From Amorphophallus konjac (taxonomy: Eukaryota > Streptophyta > Magnoliopsida > Alismatales > Araceae): a DNA stretch of 64,000 bases. The stretch spans positions 263,213,519 through 263,277,518 of the forward strand of contig CM040118.1 in NCBI GenBank assembly GCA_022559845.1, in the 5' to 3' direction. The notes under the pieces are model-generated. The model was not told where the DNA came from and made no database searches. It saw only the letters and a program-made list of their open reading frames with translations. Both the position numbers and the translations under genes were made by a program. Numbering within the stretch: the first letter of the stretch is position 1; the number at the start of each line of letters is the position of its first letter. Shown here piece by piece: positions 20,501 through 33,032 of the stretch.

Positions 20501-20763
20501 GGTCTGTGGACCGAACCACCTAAAAAATCCCTTGTGCAGTGGTTTGTTTGATTGTTTGCTTCCACTAGATGCATTCTAGGACCGTGATCTGATTGATTAT
20601 TCATGTCCTAGAGTTGAATTGGGTTTGCATCTTTTATGTTTGAGCAATTATCCACTGATCTTGTGCTTATCATTTCATATGAATTTTAATTTGGTCAAAA
20701 CTCTTTAGAAGATCCATTCACCCCCCCTCTGGATCTATGTTTATCTATTGCACCTAACTATCA
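17517..20763 (+). repeat. 3' LTR of element A
   Basis: The copy of 9416-12690, including the motif array (about 17806-19545), the G-boxes and TATAAATAT at 19660-19668. By eye the first 600 bp differ from the 5' copy at roughly 15-20 sites, mostly transitions. It ends CTATCA at 20763, followed by the TSD. Confidence 0.9.
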
Positions 20764-20768
20764 AATAT
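20764..20768 (+). repeat. Right target-site duplication of element A (AATAT)
   Basis: Equals 9411-9415 and directly follows the LTR end at 20763. Confidence 0.88.
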
Positions 20769-20949
20769 AAGCCCAGTGTCTCTCCCCTTGCGCCTGTTTA
20801 AGGGCCAGGAGCCCCGCTACCGACCTTGGGGGGGCACTTCCAGCGAAACTCTCTTTGAAGATTCGCCCAAACTGTTTGAAATCTCGGATGGATCTGGGGG
20901 CGAGGGCCCGGAACCAAGCTTGAGCACCTTGGACCAGGGTGGTCACGAA

Positions 20950-20954
20950 GGCTC
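20950..20954 (+). repeat. Left target-site duplication of element B (GGCTC)
   Basis: GGCTC here and at 44501-44505 flank element B exactly. Confidence 0.88.
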
Positions 20955-21860
20955 TGTTAGCGCAGCGAAGAGTGATATAGAAGGGGGGGATGAATAGATC
21001 ACTCCCAATTTAGAAAACTTCCGCGGAAAATCACTACTTCGAATTTCGACCCTTCAGATATAGCAAAACAATATAGATAACGCAGTGAGTAACTAAGATA
21101 GAATAAGAAGGTGCGACTGAAAAAGACTGTCCATAGTCAAACACAATGCCAAGCAGATGGAGAGCACAACCGATAACAGCAAACCACAGAGGAGATAAGA
21201 AATTTTAAGGTGGTTCGATTGTAGTCCATAATCTACATCCACCCCTCACTCCAACTAGAGTGAGTATTCCACTAGCCACTGCTAGAAAAATGCAGACTCA
21301 GTCTGCGAACAAGATGCTGCCACACAGCTTGAACAACCAAGGGAAACAAATCCCTCAACCAAACTCTGCTACCCACAGAGCTTGACACCTGGACCTGCAA
21401 CCAGCAAGACCAGAACCGGAGATGGCTCTCCCTTCCTCCAACCCGGAGGGAACCTGCTAGTGACAATCCGTCACTGGCAAAACCAGAGATCACAGATCTC
21501 TCTTCCTCTGTAGCCTAGAGGGGAACTGGAGTAACACTCCCTTCCTCCAAACACTAGAGGGTAACACTTCGGAATCAGAAATGAAGAAATGAAAAATAAA
21601 AAGGAAAACAAGACCAACGATGAATGACAATCGTTTCTAAAAAACCAAAAAACAAATGTAGCTTTCGAAGAAGCAAATCTTCACAGCACGATTTCTTCTA
21701 TCTCTCAAGGACTTTTCTCTCAGTTCATATCTCTCAAATTCTTCTCTCTGTCTTTTCTCTGGAACGTGGAGGCTCTCTCTCTTTTCTTCTTCTGCTCAGG
21801 GATTTTTCACTTCAGCCTTCCTTTTCTTTTCGTTCTGCTCTCCTGTTCGCAGAAGGCACC

Positions 21861-21973
21861 CTTTATATGGCATCCGACCTGCATTCCAGGATTTCACACG
21901 AGTGGGTCTCGTTCCCTCCTTTTCCAGAGCATCCTCGGATCACGTGTCAGGCATCATCCTCGGTTCACGTGCC
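21861..21973 (-). promoter_or_regulatory. Core promoter of element B LTR: two extended G-boxes and TATA
   Basis: On the minus strand, GGCACGTGAACCGAGG (21958-21973) and GACACGTGATCCGAGG (21933-21948) precede CCATATAAAG (21861-21870) by about 65 bp. The same elements are in the right LTR (TATA at about 31271-31280). The G-box extension matches that of elements A and D. Confidence 0.6.
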
Positions 21974-22050
21974 CAATCATTAACCTGAGTCATCTGTAGG
22001 CAGAGACAAAAGAAATGAATCGAATTAGTTAGTTCAGGCTTATAACAAAT

Positions 22051-23556
22051 GAGTGTATATACTTTAGAAGCAGCAAATGAATAAGTGTGTACAATGTGAG
22101 AATGTATACACTTGAGGGCCTTCAGCGTCCTCAGTGTATAGACTTAAAAACTGATGCATTACATAGCAGAGGGGGATGTGTAGACTTCTGGTAATGCATG
22201 AAGCAATCGAGTGTATAGACTTGCAACCAAGGGACTGTACAGACTTGATGAATGAGTGCATGTGAAAGGCAGTGTACAGACTTGAGATGAACGCTGCATG
22301 AACGAGCCTACCCAATGTATAGACATTACAATGCTCATCCACTGAATAGGCTTCACGATGCTCAATCACTGTATAGACTTCACGATGCTCAATCCACTGT
22401 ATAGACTTAATGCAAAAGCTGAAGTTGAGCGAACGATGTGTAGACTTACCCCTTGAAGATGTGAGCGAGACAGTGTATAGACTTGGCCCTTGAAGGATGT
22501 ACAGACTTGAAGATTCGAAGCCCCACGATGTATAGACTTTGTAAATGTGAACACATGGACAATGTATACACTTGGCCCTTGAGGAATGTACATACTCTGA
22601 ACGATGAAGCAGGCTGTACAGACTTGTAACGCTTGAGGACCGATGTATAGACTTGGGAACCCTAAACCAGTGTATAGACTTGAAAGGCTTGAACACTGCG
22701 ATGTGCAGACTTTGCGATGTATAGACTTAGGGCTCCTAGAGGATGTACAGACTCTACCAATGTGCAGACTTTGCCTATATGCAGTGTGTAGACTTGATAT
22801 CGATGAATGCGCTGGCTGTACAGACTTGCATAAGCGATGTATATACTTTGCCAATGTGGAGACTTAGGGTGTAGCTAAAGCATCGAAAGTAGGAAAAGGA
22901 TGGAATGTATAGACTTACGTTCGATCAGCAATGTATAGACTTCAACTAAGCAACCTACAGTGCAATGTCTAGACTTTGAAGTGCAACGTAGGTAAAGACC
23001 CCAATGTATAGACTTCCAATGAATGCAACCGCTGTACAGACTTGCTCAAACAGACCGATGTATAGACTTAGAATTTCAACAGTAGGATGTACAGACTTTG
23101 AATATGAAGTCAGCCAAACGGATGTACAGGCTTGGCCAAAACAATAATAAACAGACTTGAAACGCTTGAAGGCCACAGGACAGTGTTTAGACTTGGAAGG
23201 TTATCCAATGTATAGACTTGGAGATGACTGTATAGACTTGCAGAGCTTTCGCTAAGACTATATTGACTTGAAGCAATGTGAACGATGTATAGACTTTACC
23301 AATGTGCAGACTTTGAAGTGAAGACCAATGAATAGACTTCAAGTGAAGGCCAATGTATAGACTTTGAAGAACAAACGTTACACATATGCCATGAGTGTAT
23401 AGACTTTTTCGATGAATGCATGAACAGTGAGTCAATGTATAGACTACCAATGCCTTCGACAAATGCGATGTACAGACTTGCGAACTGGGGAGTCGACCCA
23501 TCTGGAAGGGGGGTCGACCCACTATTGTCCAAACTATGCTGACAGAGTATGGACTT
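22051..23556 (-). repeat. Array of about 50 AAGTCTRTACAYYG motifs in the B LTR
   Basis: On the plus strand the motif reads CRRTGTATAGACTT. It recurs every 20-45 bp in one orientation relative to the element, as in A and D. The right LTR has the same array, cut at 31857 by element C and resumed at 43257. Long frames made of KSIH, SLYI and VCTL words are translations of this motif, not proteins. Confidence 0.85.
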
Positions 23557-23648
23557 GAACAAGTAATGCATGTCTATATGACAACCACATGAACTGCACT
23601 GTCCTACATGAAGCATGAATTAATCTTTTGATAGAAACCGATTGATTT

Positions 23649-23718
23649 ATAGTGTGAGACATCATCAAAACCGTAGGGATGTAACAATCTTCCCCTTTTT
23701 GATGATGGCAACACTATG
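23649..23718 (-). promoter_or_regulatory. Polypurine tract of B inside an inverted repeat
   Basis: The PPT on the minus strand is AAAAAGGGGAAGAT (23687-23700), next to the LTR edge at 23686. Arms 23649-23670 (ATAGTGT...ATCATCAAAA) and 23696-23718 are reverse complements apart from a short internal mismatch, so the PPT sits at the loop, as in A and C. Confidence 0.65.
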
Positions 23719-25096
23719 CATCAAGCAATATCAAAGCTTAACAGGAAATTAACTGTAGTTTCAACAATCAAAGCAAATTCAAGGCATGCTCATGCAGATG
23801 ATTTAAACACTCCCTACAACACACTCTCAGCTCCCTCACAACTCATTCTCAGAAATTTCCATGACATGAATCTCCCCCACAGCTCATAAACAGAACTCCC
23901 CCAAAGCTCATGACAATTCATGACTTACAGATATTGCAGAACCTCTCCCCCTTTGACATCAGCAAAAGGAAATGCAGAATATATGAAAGTGCTGGAGACA
24001 TGAAGAAGAAGTACAGTAACTTCTTAGTGCAGAAAGGCACGAGCAAGTCTTAAGAGAATAAGTGAGGTGCTAAACTCAAGTGAAGGTTCTTGAACTCCAG
24101 TAAACAATAGAGAAATAGAATGATAGAAAAGTTTATCAGCATACATAATGTATGATTTAGAGCAGGAGTTAACTAGTATGGCCAGATATAGCTGAACAGT
24201 CAACTATCCCACATGACAACAAGAGACAAAGTCAGAGAGGTGTTCTCAAAGTATTGAGGACAAGCAATCCATTAGTTGCATAACAACAAGGAATTTTTTG
24301 AGATGATTTTCAAGAAGATCAATGAGTAAGTTGGTAATTCACTCTTTTGACATTAGGGAGACACCTTGATTAGAGGCCTGAATCCCTAGTTACTAAGTGT
24401 GAGTACCTCATTACTTCCTATTTTTTTATTAAAGGAACATGGTTAGTAACTATGGCTTTTGACATGAGGAAACACCTTGATTAGAGGCCAGAGTCTCCAG
24501 TTACTCACCAGCTTGCCACCATTGCTCTGTCATGACTTTTCATTCATTTTAAGCATTTGACACCTCATGACATAGGAGAAAACTTCATTTCATTTATGAA
24601 GCTCCCAGTTTCTCAGTGACCATAACAAGACATGTTTGTTCAGTTAAGCCCTTGTGTTGAAGAGATGGAATGATTGAAAACAATACCAGAATGACTATTT
24701 CTTGAAGTGAATCTTGAAGTCTAGATTTCAAGCTAATTGGGTCAGATATCAAGACATACAGGTTTTGGCCTGAACCAGAATCATTGACAATGTAGGAAGA
24801 TATACTTTATACCATTAATCCAGATCTCTGAAGAAATACCAGAGGAAAGATTCTAACTGGACTTTAGTATCACTGACTTATAGACTTAAGAAATAAGTGA
24901 CATTCTACTGTCTGAGAGAACCACACTAGATCTGTCATGAAAACCAGCAATGACACACATCTGGTCAATCTTTTTGAATCTGTCAAAGAACTCTTCCTCT
25001 CACAGCTCAATCAGCTCCCCCTCACTCAAAGCATTCCTGAAAGCTAACCAATAGAGATACAAAACTCCCCCCTCACAAAAAGAACAAACTTCACAT
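23719..25096 (-). other. Non-coding 3' region of element B with conserved module
   Basis: No gene. On the minus strand after the pol end it carries several PPT-like GGGGGAG boxes (about 23875, 23893, 23946, 25015, 25065). It also carries the conserved module at 24340-24625: a GAGAAACTGGGAG unit, the anchor AGAGCAATGG (about 24520-24529), a unit GAGTAACTGGAG to CATGTCAAAAG (about 24448-24513), and a unit AGTAACTAGGG to AATGTCAAAAG (about 24348-24403). Confidence 0.65.
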
Positions 25097-28000
25097 TTAA
25101 GACAATTTGTATAAGCCTAATTCTCTTCTCAGTGATGTGAATTTTTCATTATCCAGACGTTTAGTGAAAATGTCAGCAATCTGATTATTAGTGCCTACAT
25201 GAATCAGTTCAAAGTTATTTTTAGAAACCTCATCTCTTATGAAATGATGCCTTATCTCTATGTGTTTGGTGCGTGAATGCAAAACAGGATTTTTGGCAAG
25301 ATTAATGGCACTGGTATTATCACAATAGATAGGTGTGCACCCCAGGTCTACTTGGTAGTCCTGAAGCTGGTGTTTAATCCAAATGACTTGTGTACCACAA
25401 CTCCCTGCAGCCACATATTCAGCTTCTGCAGTGGAGAGGGCCACAAAATATTATTTCTTGGAACCCCAAGACACTAAACACCCACCCAAAAATTCACAAT
25501 GACCACTAGTGCTTTTCCTGTCTAGTTTACATCTTGCATAATCAGCATCTGTGTATGCAACTAAGTTAAATGTGTGTGATGCAGGAAACCATAAACCAAG
25601 AGAATGAGTAGCTGACAAATATCTGAAAATTCTTTTCACTACAGCTAAATGTAATTCGGTAGGTCTAGACTGATACCTTGCACACATTCCTACACTGAAC
25701 TGTATATCAGGTCTAGAAGCTGTCAAGTAAAGAAGAGATCCAATCATACCTCGATAGAGCTTGGCATTTACTTCTTTACCTGTCTCATCTGTATCCAGTG
25801 AGGTATTGGTACCCATGGGTGTTGTAATGTGCTTCAGGTTTTCCATACCAAACCTCTTGAATAGTTCCATTGTGTATTTGGTATGGTTGATGAAGCATCC
25901 ATCCTCTGACTATTGTACCTGCAAGCCAAGAAAGTACTTTAGTTCACCAACCAAACTCATCTCAAATTCAGCAGACATCATTTTAGAGAATTCATCACAT
26001 AGTTCATGCTTAGTTGATCCAAATACAATGTCATCTACATATACCTGAACTATGATGAGATCTTTATTTGTACCCTTGGTAAATAAGGTTTGATCAACTT
26101 TACCTCTTTTGTAGCCCTTGTTGATCAGAAATTTAGTCAATCTTTCATACCATGCTCGAGGAGCCTGCTTTAGACCATACAAGGCTTTGTTTAACCTGAA
26201 AACTTGGTTAGGTTGAGGAGAGAATTGAAATCCGGGGGGTTGTTCAATAAAAACCTCTTCTTTAATGACTCCATTTTAAAAGGCACTTTTAACATCCATT
26301 TGTTGGAGTTTTATATTCTTTGAACATGCAAAAGCAAGCAACAATCTTATAGCTTCCATCCTAGCAACAGGTGCATAGGATTCATCGAAATCTACACCAA
26401 ATTTCTGACAGTAGCCCTTGGCTACTAATCTGGCCTTATTCCTAGAAATGATTCCATCTTCATTCATTTTATTTTTGAACACCCACTTAGTTCCTATGAT
26501 ATTAACATTATCTGGTCTTGGAACGAGTTCCCAGACATTATTTCTTTCGAACTGGCCCAATTCCTCACACATAGCATTGACCCAAGCTTGATCAGCTAAG
26601 GCCTCTTCTACTGATTTGGGTTCAATTTGTGAGACTAAAGAAATTAAGTCTTCATTATTCACATTCCTAAAATGAGACCTAGTCCGAAGAGGATCTTCAG
26701 GATTGCCTATGACATTATCTATCGGATGATCTTTAAGAAATCTAACATTTATTGAAGACTCACATGTTTCTCTTGGCTCTTCCTAGTTGGGAGGATTTGC
26801 TGTTCCACTCGGCTGAGTCTTCTCTTCTTCTTGGTCCTCTAGGAATTCCCCATCATGATAGGAACCCCTGTCAACATTTTCAATGTTAGTGACACCTTTC
26901 TTTTCACTAAAAATGATGTGTGGAGACTCTTCAACTTTCTGGTCTGATATGTTAAAGACCCTATATGCCCTAGACACTTCAGAGTATCCTAAAAATATTC
27001 CAGGGGAGCTTTTAGCTTCAAACTTATCTAAATCTTTCTTGTCATTGTTATGAATAAAGCATTTAGCTCCAAAAATTTTGAAATGAAACAAGTTTGGTTT
27101 CTTACCTTTTAGAAACTCATAGGGTGTTTTCTTGCGAATGGGTCTTACCATGGCCCTGTTGATTATGTAAGTTGCTGCATTGGCCGCCTCTGCCCAAAAC
27201 CTCCTTGGTAATTGACTTTCAATTAGCATGGTTCGGGCCATCTCCACAACAGTTCTATTTCTTCTCTCCACAATTCCATTCTGTTCAGGTGTCCTGGGAG
27301 AAGAAAATCTGTGTGTTAGTCCCTCTCTTTCATAAAGATCAGAAAATATGGAGTTTTCAAACTCACCTCCATGGTCAGATTGAATGGAATAGATCTTGTG
27401 TTTTCCTTCTTGTTTGACCTTATTAAAAAATTGATTAAACTTTTGAAATGCATCACTTTTATTTGCTAAGAAAAAGATCCATGAATGTCTAGAGAAGTCA
27501 TCTATGATGACATAGCCAAACCTGTTCCCATTAAGACTCTGAGTTCTTGTAGGACCGAAAAGGTCCATATGGAGATGTTCCATTGGTCTAGAGGACAATG
27601 GCTCAGATCTTAGCTTGAAAGAATTCCTGATCTGTTTGCCTAGAGCACAGGCATCACATGATTTTGAAATAGAATTGAATTTAATTCTAGGCATGTCTCT
27701 AACTAAATCATGCTTGACCAATTTATTTAAGGTAGTAAAGCTAGCATGGCCTAAATGTCTATGCCATTCAAAAGCATCATTTTCAGAGTTGGCAGATAAA
27801 TAAATATTAGATTCAGATTCCTCATCTAAGTCTACCATGTAAACATTATTAATCCTGTTGGCTACAAATTTAACCACATCAGAATTTATTTCAAATATTT
27901 TGCATGAATTATCATCAAACACAACCTTGTGACCCTTGTCACATAATTGACTAATGCTAATCATGTTGTGTTGAAGACCTTCCACAAGTAGAACTTTTTC

Positions 28001-28186
28001 AATGGAGTTTGTGGAAGTCTTACCTACTGTGCCAACTCCAATTATCTTACCTTTGTTCTTTCCTCCAAACTTGACCAGACCCCCTACCTTCATCTCTATC
28101 TTGCTGAACTTGGATCGGTCTCCTGTCATGTGCCTGGAGCAGCCACTGTCGAGGTACCACTTGTTGTCTTCAGCTGCCAGGCCGAC
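25097..28186 (-). pseudogene. pol: Element B pol: protease, integrase, reverse transcriptase, RNase H
   Basis: One frame from the junction at 28186 ([23 protein letters not shown] region). In order: protease (LDSGCSRHM), integrase with HHCC (WHRHLGH...CDAC) and core ([44 protein letters not shown]), RT ([44 protein letters not shown]) and RNase H (ALSTAEAEYVAAGSC, TKHIEIRHHFIRD, ADIFTKRL). Catalytic boxes are kept. Four in-frame stops (26783, 26276, 25910, 25451) break it; at least two replace residues well conserved in copia pol (Leu of SAFLNG, and the residue after WGSKK). Confidence 0.92.
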
Positions 28187-28221
28187 CTACATAAACAAAA
28201 TCAAGCAAAGTGATTTGGAAC

Positions 28222-30340
28222 TCAAGATGAGTTGGGTCCAAAGACATTGTTCAAATCTCTGATCAAATGTTTAGGTATCCAGATTTGCTTCAGCATGGTT
28301 TTCTCTGGCACCTTTACTTCTGCTTTATTGAAATTAAGTCCAGTTGGTCTGGAGAAGTAAGCTCTATTCCATTCATTAGGCTTCCCATTCCTAGGAAATC
28401 TCCTGTGAGCTTGTTGATTAACAGATTTTTGAAGAATTATTTCTCCAGTAGGTCCTGTTTGGACCCATCTGATTGTAGTAATTCCAGCTTTTCTTCTGAT
28501 CCACTTGCTTGGTCCATTTACCATTTATGTTCTGATGAGTGGGCTTAGTGAAGTTCTTCACAAAATTCATTCCTATTTTCAATGGTTGACCAGCACTGTT
28601 CTTTAAAGTTTCTTTCGAACATTGAGCTCCTTTACTGCTGTTTGAGCTGGATGGTGTGTCCAGCTTCTCTTTTCCCTTCTCTGGGCAGAAGGTGATGGTC
28701 TTGAATTGTAGGGGTCTCTTGTTAGTTGGGTCATAGCCTAGACCCTCCTTATTGAAGTTAACCCTTGTCCCTAGAATAGCATCCAGACTAGTTTTTCCCT
28801 GAACAAATCTTTCCAAAACTTTTTGTTTGTCTTCTAGCTCTTTTTGCATTGACTCAGAATTTTTTAACAGTTCAGCATTCACTATCTTAACAGCTTCATA
28901 TTTCTCTGAGTTCACTCTAATTTCATTCAGGCTTTCTTCAATTTTAGTTTTCAGTTCATTGATCTGGGTGTGACTCTCCTGGTTTTCTCCCTTGAGCTTA
29001 TCATTTTCTTTTCTTAGTGAGGTCATTTCTTCTAGTTGCTCTTTTAGTTTCTGATTTTCCTCACAGACCTGGCTTTGTTCTTCAACATTAGTATTAAATT
29101 TTCTTTTGAGGACCCTATGCTCTTTACTGAGAGAATTAAACTTGTCTAACAATTCACCATAAGCATCTTCCCAGTCATCAATAGAGAAATTTTCAAAGAC
29201 ATTTATTATCTCCTCTTCGCTATTTACCATAAGGCAAATTCCTTCTTCATACTCCTCTGAGGAAGTGTCTTCGGGATCTTCTTCCTCCTCGCTCCACGTG
29301 CACACCATCGCCTATGACTTCTTCTTTTTCTGCACCTTTGAGCTCTTCTTCTAAAAGTAGGGACCCTTCTTCTGGAGATCTGGGCATTCGCCTTTCATGT
29401 GTCTCTGTTTGTTACAATGAAAACAAGTCAGTCTCTTAGAATTTCAGTCCTTATGATTGGTAGATTCAACATTTTTGTTAAAGGAGTATGGCTCCTTCCT
29501 TCTAAAGGTCTTCCCATTTCTCCTTAAAAATTTACTGAATTGTCGAGTGAGCATTGCCTGCTCCTTCTGGTCGAGATCGGATAAACCATCGGACTCACCG
29601 CTACTGCTGCTGCTGCTGCTACTGCTACTCTTGTTGCGGGATGCCTTGAGAGCTACATTCTTACCCTTCCTGTCACTTCCTTCACCACCTCCTTTGAAAT
29701 TCATCTCATAGGTCATGAGGGATCCTATGAGTTCATTCACTGTCAAGGTCGTCAGATCTTTTGACTCCTCTATCACTATGGCCTTAGTGTGCCATGCTGG
29801 GGAAAAAGATCTAAGAATTTTTCTGACTATATTTGCCTCAGCTAGATCCTTCCCTAGCCCCTTAAGAGTGTTTGTGATCAAGGACAACCTGGCATACCTT
29901 TCAGTAATATTCTCCTCTGCATTCATCCTAAACAATTCATACTTAGAGGTGTAGAGATTTACCTTCGAGGCTTTCACTTGAGCTGTACCTTCGTAGATTA
30001 ATTGCAGCTCATCCCACATTCGCTTGGCAGTCCTGTAGGCAGATATGCGGGCATATTCCTCTGGGTGAATAGCACACTGGATGATGTTCAGCGCCGTCCA
30101 GTTGAGTGAAGATAGCTTGACATGATCATCTGTCCACGCGTCCACGTTCGGTGGCAGATCATACGGCCCAACAGTAATTACCCTCCACAGCTTGTGGCTC
30201 TGTGCCCTGATAAACACTTCCATCCTGTTCTTCCAAAAGAGATAGTTATTACCATCAAAAAATGGAGGGCGACTAATGGATTGATCTTCAGGCATGAAGC
30301 TTCTAGGACCATTAGCATTTCCCTGACCGTTCGTCCACAT
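28222..30340 (-). pseudogene. gag: Element B gag
   Basis: It starts MWTNGQGNANG at 30340. The Gag head (RPPFFDGNNYLFWKNRMEVF) and core (SKYELFRMNAEENITERYA) are followed by a Ser run and an in-frame TGA at 29444. The same frame then gives one complete zinc knuckle CFHCNKQRHMKGEC (29384-29425), an acidic stretch and a coiled coil. A frameshift near 28450-28520 moves the last part to another frame, which ends KQIWIPKHLIRDLNNVFGPNSS at 28222. It has one knuckle only, unlike A and C. Confidence 0.88.
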
Positions 30341-30351
30341 GATGCAAACCT

Positions 30352-30363
30352 GTTCTGATACTA
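30352..30363 (-). promoter_or_regulatory. Primer binding site of element B
   Basis: On the minus strand TAGTATCAGAAC, two bases inside the 5' LTR edge at 30366. It is a decayed form of TGGTATCAGAGC, the initiator tRNA-Met site. Confidence 0.7.
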
Positions 30364-30365
30364 AA

Positions 30366-31857
30366 TGTTAGCGCAGCGAAGAGTGATATAGAAGGGGGGG
30401 ATGAATAGATCACTCCCGATTTAGAAAACTTCAGCGGAAAATCACTACTTCGAATTTCGACCCTTCAGATACAGCAAAACAATATAGCTAACGCAGTGAG
30501 TAACTAAGACAGAATAAGAAGGTGCGATTGAAAAAGACTACCCACAGTCAAACACAATGCCAAGCAGATGGAGAGCACAACCGATAACAGCAAACCACAG
30601 AGGAGACAAAAAATTTTAAGGTGGTTCGATTGTAGTCCACAATCTACATCCACCCCTCACTCCAACTAGAGTGAGGATTCCACTAGCCACTGCTAGAAAA
30701 CTACAGACTCAGTCTGCGAACAAGATGCTGCCACACAGCTTGAACAACCAAGGGAAACAAATCCCTCAACCAAACTCTGCTACCCACAGAGCTTGACACC
30801 AGGACCTACAACCAGCAAGACCAGAACCGGAGATGGCTCTCCCTTCCTCCAACCCGGAGGGAACCTGCTAGTGACAGTCCGTCACTGGCAAAACCAAAGA
30901 TCACAGATCTCTCTTCCTCTGCAGCCTAGAGGGGAACTAGAGTAACACTCCGTTCCTCCAAACACTAGAGGGTAACACTTCGGAATCAGAAATGAAGAAA
31001 TGAAAAATAGAAAGGAAAACAAGACCAACGATGAATGACAATCGTTTCTGAAAAACCAAAAAACAAATGTAGCTTCCGAAGAAGCAAATCTTCACAGCAC
31101 GATTTCTTCTATCTCTCAAGGACTTTTCTCTCAGTTCATATCTCTCAAATTCTTCTCTCTGTCTTTTCTCTGGAACGTGGAGGCTCTCTCTCTTTTCTTC
31201 TTCTGCTCAGGGATTTTTCACTTCAGCCTCCCTTTTCTTTTCGTTCTGCTCTCCTGTTCACAGAAGGCACCCTTTATATGGCATCCGACCTGCATTCCAG
31301 GACTTCACACGAGTGGGTCTCGTTCCCTCCTTTTCCAGAGCATCCTCAGATCACGTGCCAGGCATCATCCTCGGTTCACGTGCCCAATCATTAACCTGAG
31401 TCATCTGCAGGCAGAGACAAAAGAAATGAATCGAATTGGTTAGTTCAGGCTCATAACAAACGAGTGTATATACTTTAGAAGCAGCAAATGAATAAGTGTG
31501 TACAATGTGAGAATGTATACACTTGATGGCCTTCAGCGTCCTCAGTGTATAGACTTAAAAACTGATGCATTACATAGCAGAGGGGGATGTGTAGACTTCT
31601 GGTAATGCATGAAGCAATCGAGTGTATAGACTTGTAACCAAGGGACTGTACAGACTTGATGAATGAGTGCATGTGAAAGGCAGTGTACAGACTTGAGATG
31701 AACGCTGCATGAACGAGCCTACCCAATGTATAGACATTATAATGCTCATCCACTAAATAGACTTCACGATGCTCAATCACTGTATAGACTTCATGATGCT
31801 CAATCCACTATATAGACTTTAATGCAAAAGCTGAAGTTGAGCAAATGATGTGTAGAC
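30366..31857 (-). repeat. 5' LTR of element B, left portion
   Basis: It matches 20955-22444 or so of the left LTR, including leader, TATA and G-boxes, and the start of the motif array, then stops at 31857 inside an array motif where element C begins. The remainder is at 43262-44500. Confidence 0.92.
31853..31857 (+). repeat. Left target-site duplication of element C (TAGAC)
   Basis: TAGAC here and at 43257-43261. The duplicated target is the core of one motif of the B array (TGTAGACTT). Confidence 0.88.
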
Positions 31858-32772
31858 TGTTAGGGTGCTTGGCCCGGATACAGAGGGGGGTGAATGTATC
31901 CTTCTACAGAATATGGCCAAATTAAAATAAGGATGCTAGAAAATGGCACAGGATAGAGCTAATTCATTTCAACTCAAATACAACCTCATGGGCGTGCCTA
32001 TCCAAGCATCTAGCGGAAGCAATCAAACAATCAAGCAAGCCACTGCAAAAGATATTTTAGGTGGTTCGGTCCACAGACCTACATCCACCCCTCACTCCCA
32101 ACCGGAGTGAGGCTTCACTAGCAAACGCTAGAGCCAAGCAGACTCAGTCTGCAAACAGTTGCTGCCACACAGCTTGACCAGGGAAACAGACTTCCCTCTT
32201 CCTCCCAACCGGAGGGACACCCAAGTGACTCACAGCCACTTGAAAACTAGAGGTCGAAGACCTCTTTTCCTCCAGACCAGGAGGGACACCTGGACTTGCA
32301 ACCACAAGCCCAGAACCGGAGGACTAGCCTCCCTTCCTCTAACCAGAGGGAAACCCACAAGTGACAACCTGTCACTTGCAACCCAGAGATCAGATCTCCC
32401 TTCTCCTATACCACCAGGAGAGACCCGATCCCCAACAGGGTGATCGGAAGAACAAGACTAAACAAGGTAGCAAGAGGAAAAATAAGAAAACATGAAAATG
32501 ACAGTGACAGAAACTAGAAATAAAATGCAAGATATATAGCTCTCAATGAGCATAAGTCGTTCTGGATTTGATCCATGAACAGACTGAACAGATCCTCAGT
32601 AAAGCTCTCTCTCTCCTCTTCTTTTCTTCTTCTTCTTTCTCCTTCAGTTTCTGCTCTCTTTTTCTTCTCTTCTTTCTCTCGTTTTTCTGGATCGAAGGAC
32701 TCTCTGCTTTTCTGCTCTTTCTTCTTTTCCTTTCTCTTTTTCGATCGATCTTTATCTGAAGACGAAGGTTTC

Positions 32773-32892
32773 TATTTATATCAGCAGCAGCAGCAGTTCC
32801 GGTTCAGAATGTGTGTGCCTCCCACGCTTGATCCAGAACCTTCTTGCCACGTGTCCTTATCGGATTGGTTCCTCTAGCATTGGATCACGTGC
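32773..32892 (-). promoter_or_regulatory. Core promoter of element C LTR
   Basis: On the minus strand, GCACGTGATCCAA (32880-32892) and a second G-box GGACACGTGGC (32846-32856) lie upstream of TATAAATA (32773-32780). In the 5' LTR the second G-box is changed (CCACGAGTCC on the plus strand near 42060). Confidence 0.6.
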
Positions 32893-33032
32893 TGCTCCGA
32901 CACTGAGCAGTAATCTTTCTCGGATCCCTGCAAGCAGATTAATTACATTAATGCTCAGGGTTCGCTATATGTAGCTGAGATAAGTTGGTTGGCCATAAGA
33001 ACAAAGAACTGCACGAGATATATGATAACACA

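Larger units (their letters stand above)
9416..20763 (+). mobile_element. Element A: gag-only, long-LTR copia-type (Sirevirus-like) retrotransposon
   Basis: LTRs 9416-12690 (3275 bp) and 17517-20763 (3247 bp) enclose 4.8 kb with a PBS, a decayed gag with six zinc knuckles, about 2.1 kb of non-coding DNA and a PPT. No protease, integrase, RT or RNase H pattern occurs in any frame, so it is non-autonomous. The TSD is AATAT. Both LTRs begin TATTGTG instead of the usual TGTTGTG and end CTATCA. Gag is alignable by eye to that of element C. Confidence 0.9.
20764..20954 (-). pseudogene. gag: Tat gag, middle block stranded between elements A and B
   Basis: A 191-bp island of the host element. On the minus strand it encodes a Tat Gag core segment including AWFRALAPRSIRDFKQFGR and LLALKQAQGERHWAY. 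It is in frame with the block at 44501-45258 upstream and the block at 8940-9415 downstream once A and B are removed. This island proves that A and B are two separate insertions in one gene. Confidence 0.9.
20955..23686 (-). repeat. 3' LTR of element B
   Basis: It matches 30366-31857 plus 43262-44500. Read on the minus strand it starts TGTTACATCCCTACGG and contains GTCGAC palindromes (23487-23520), the motif array, G-boxes with TATA, and a leader. It ends CTAACA at 20955. Confidence 0.92.
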
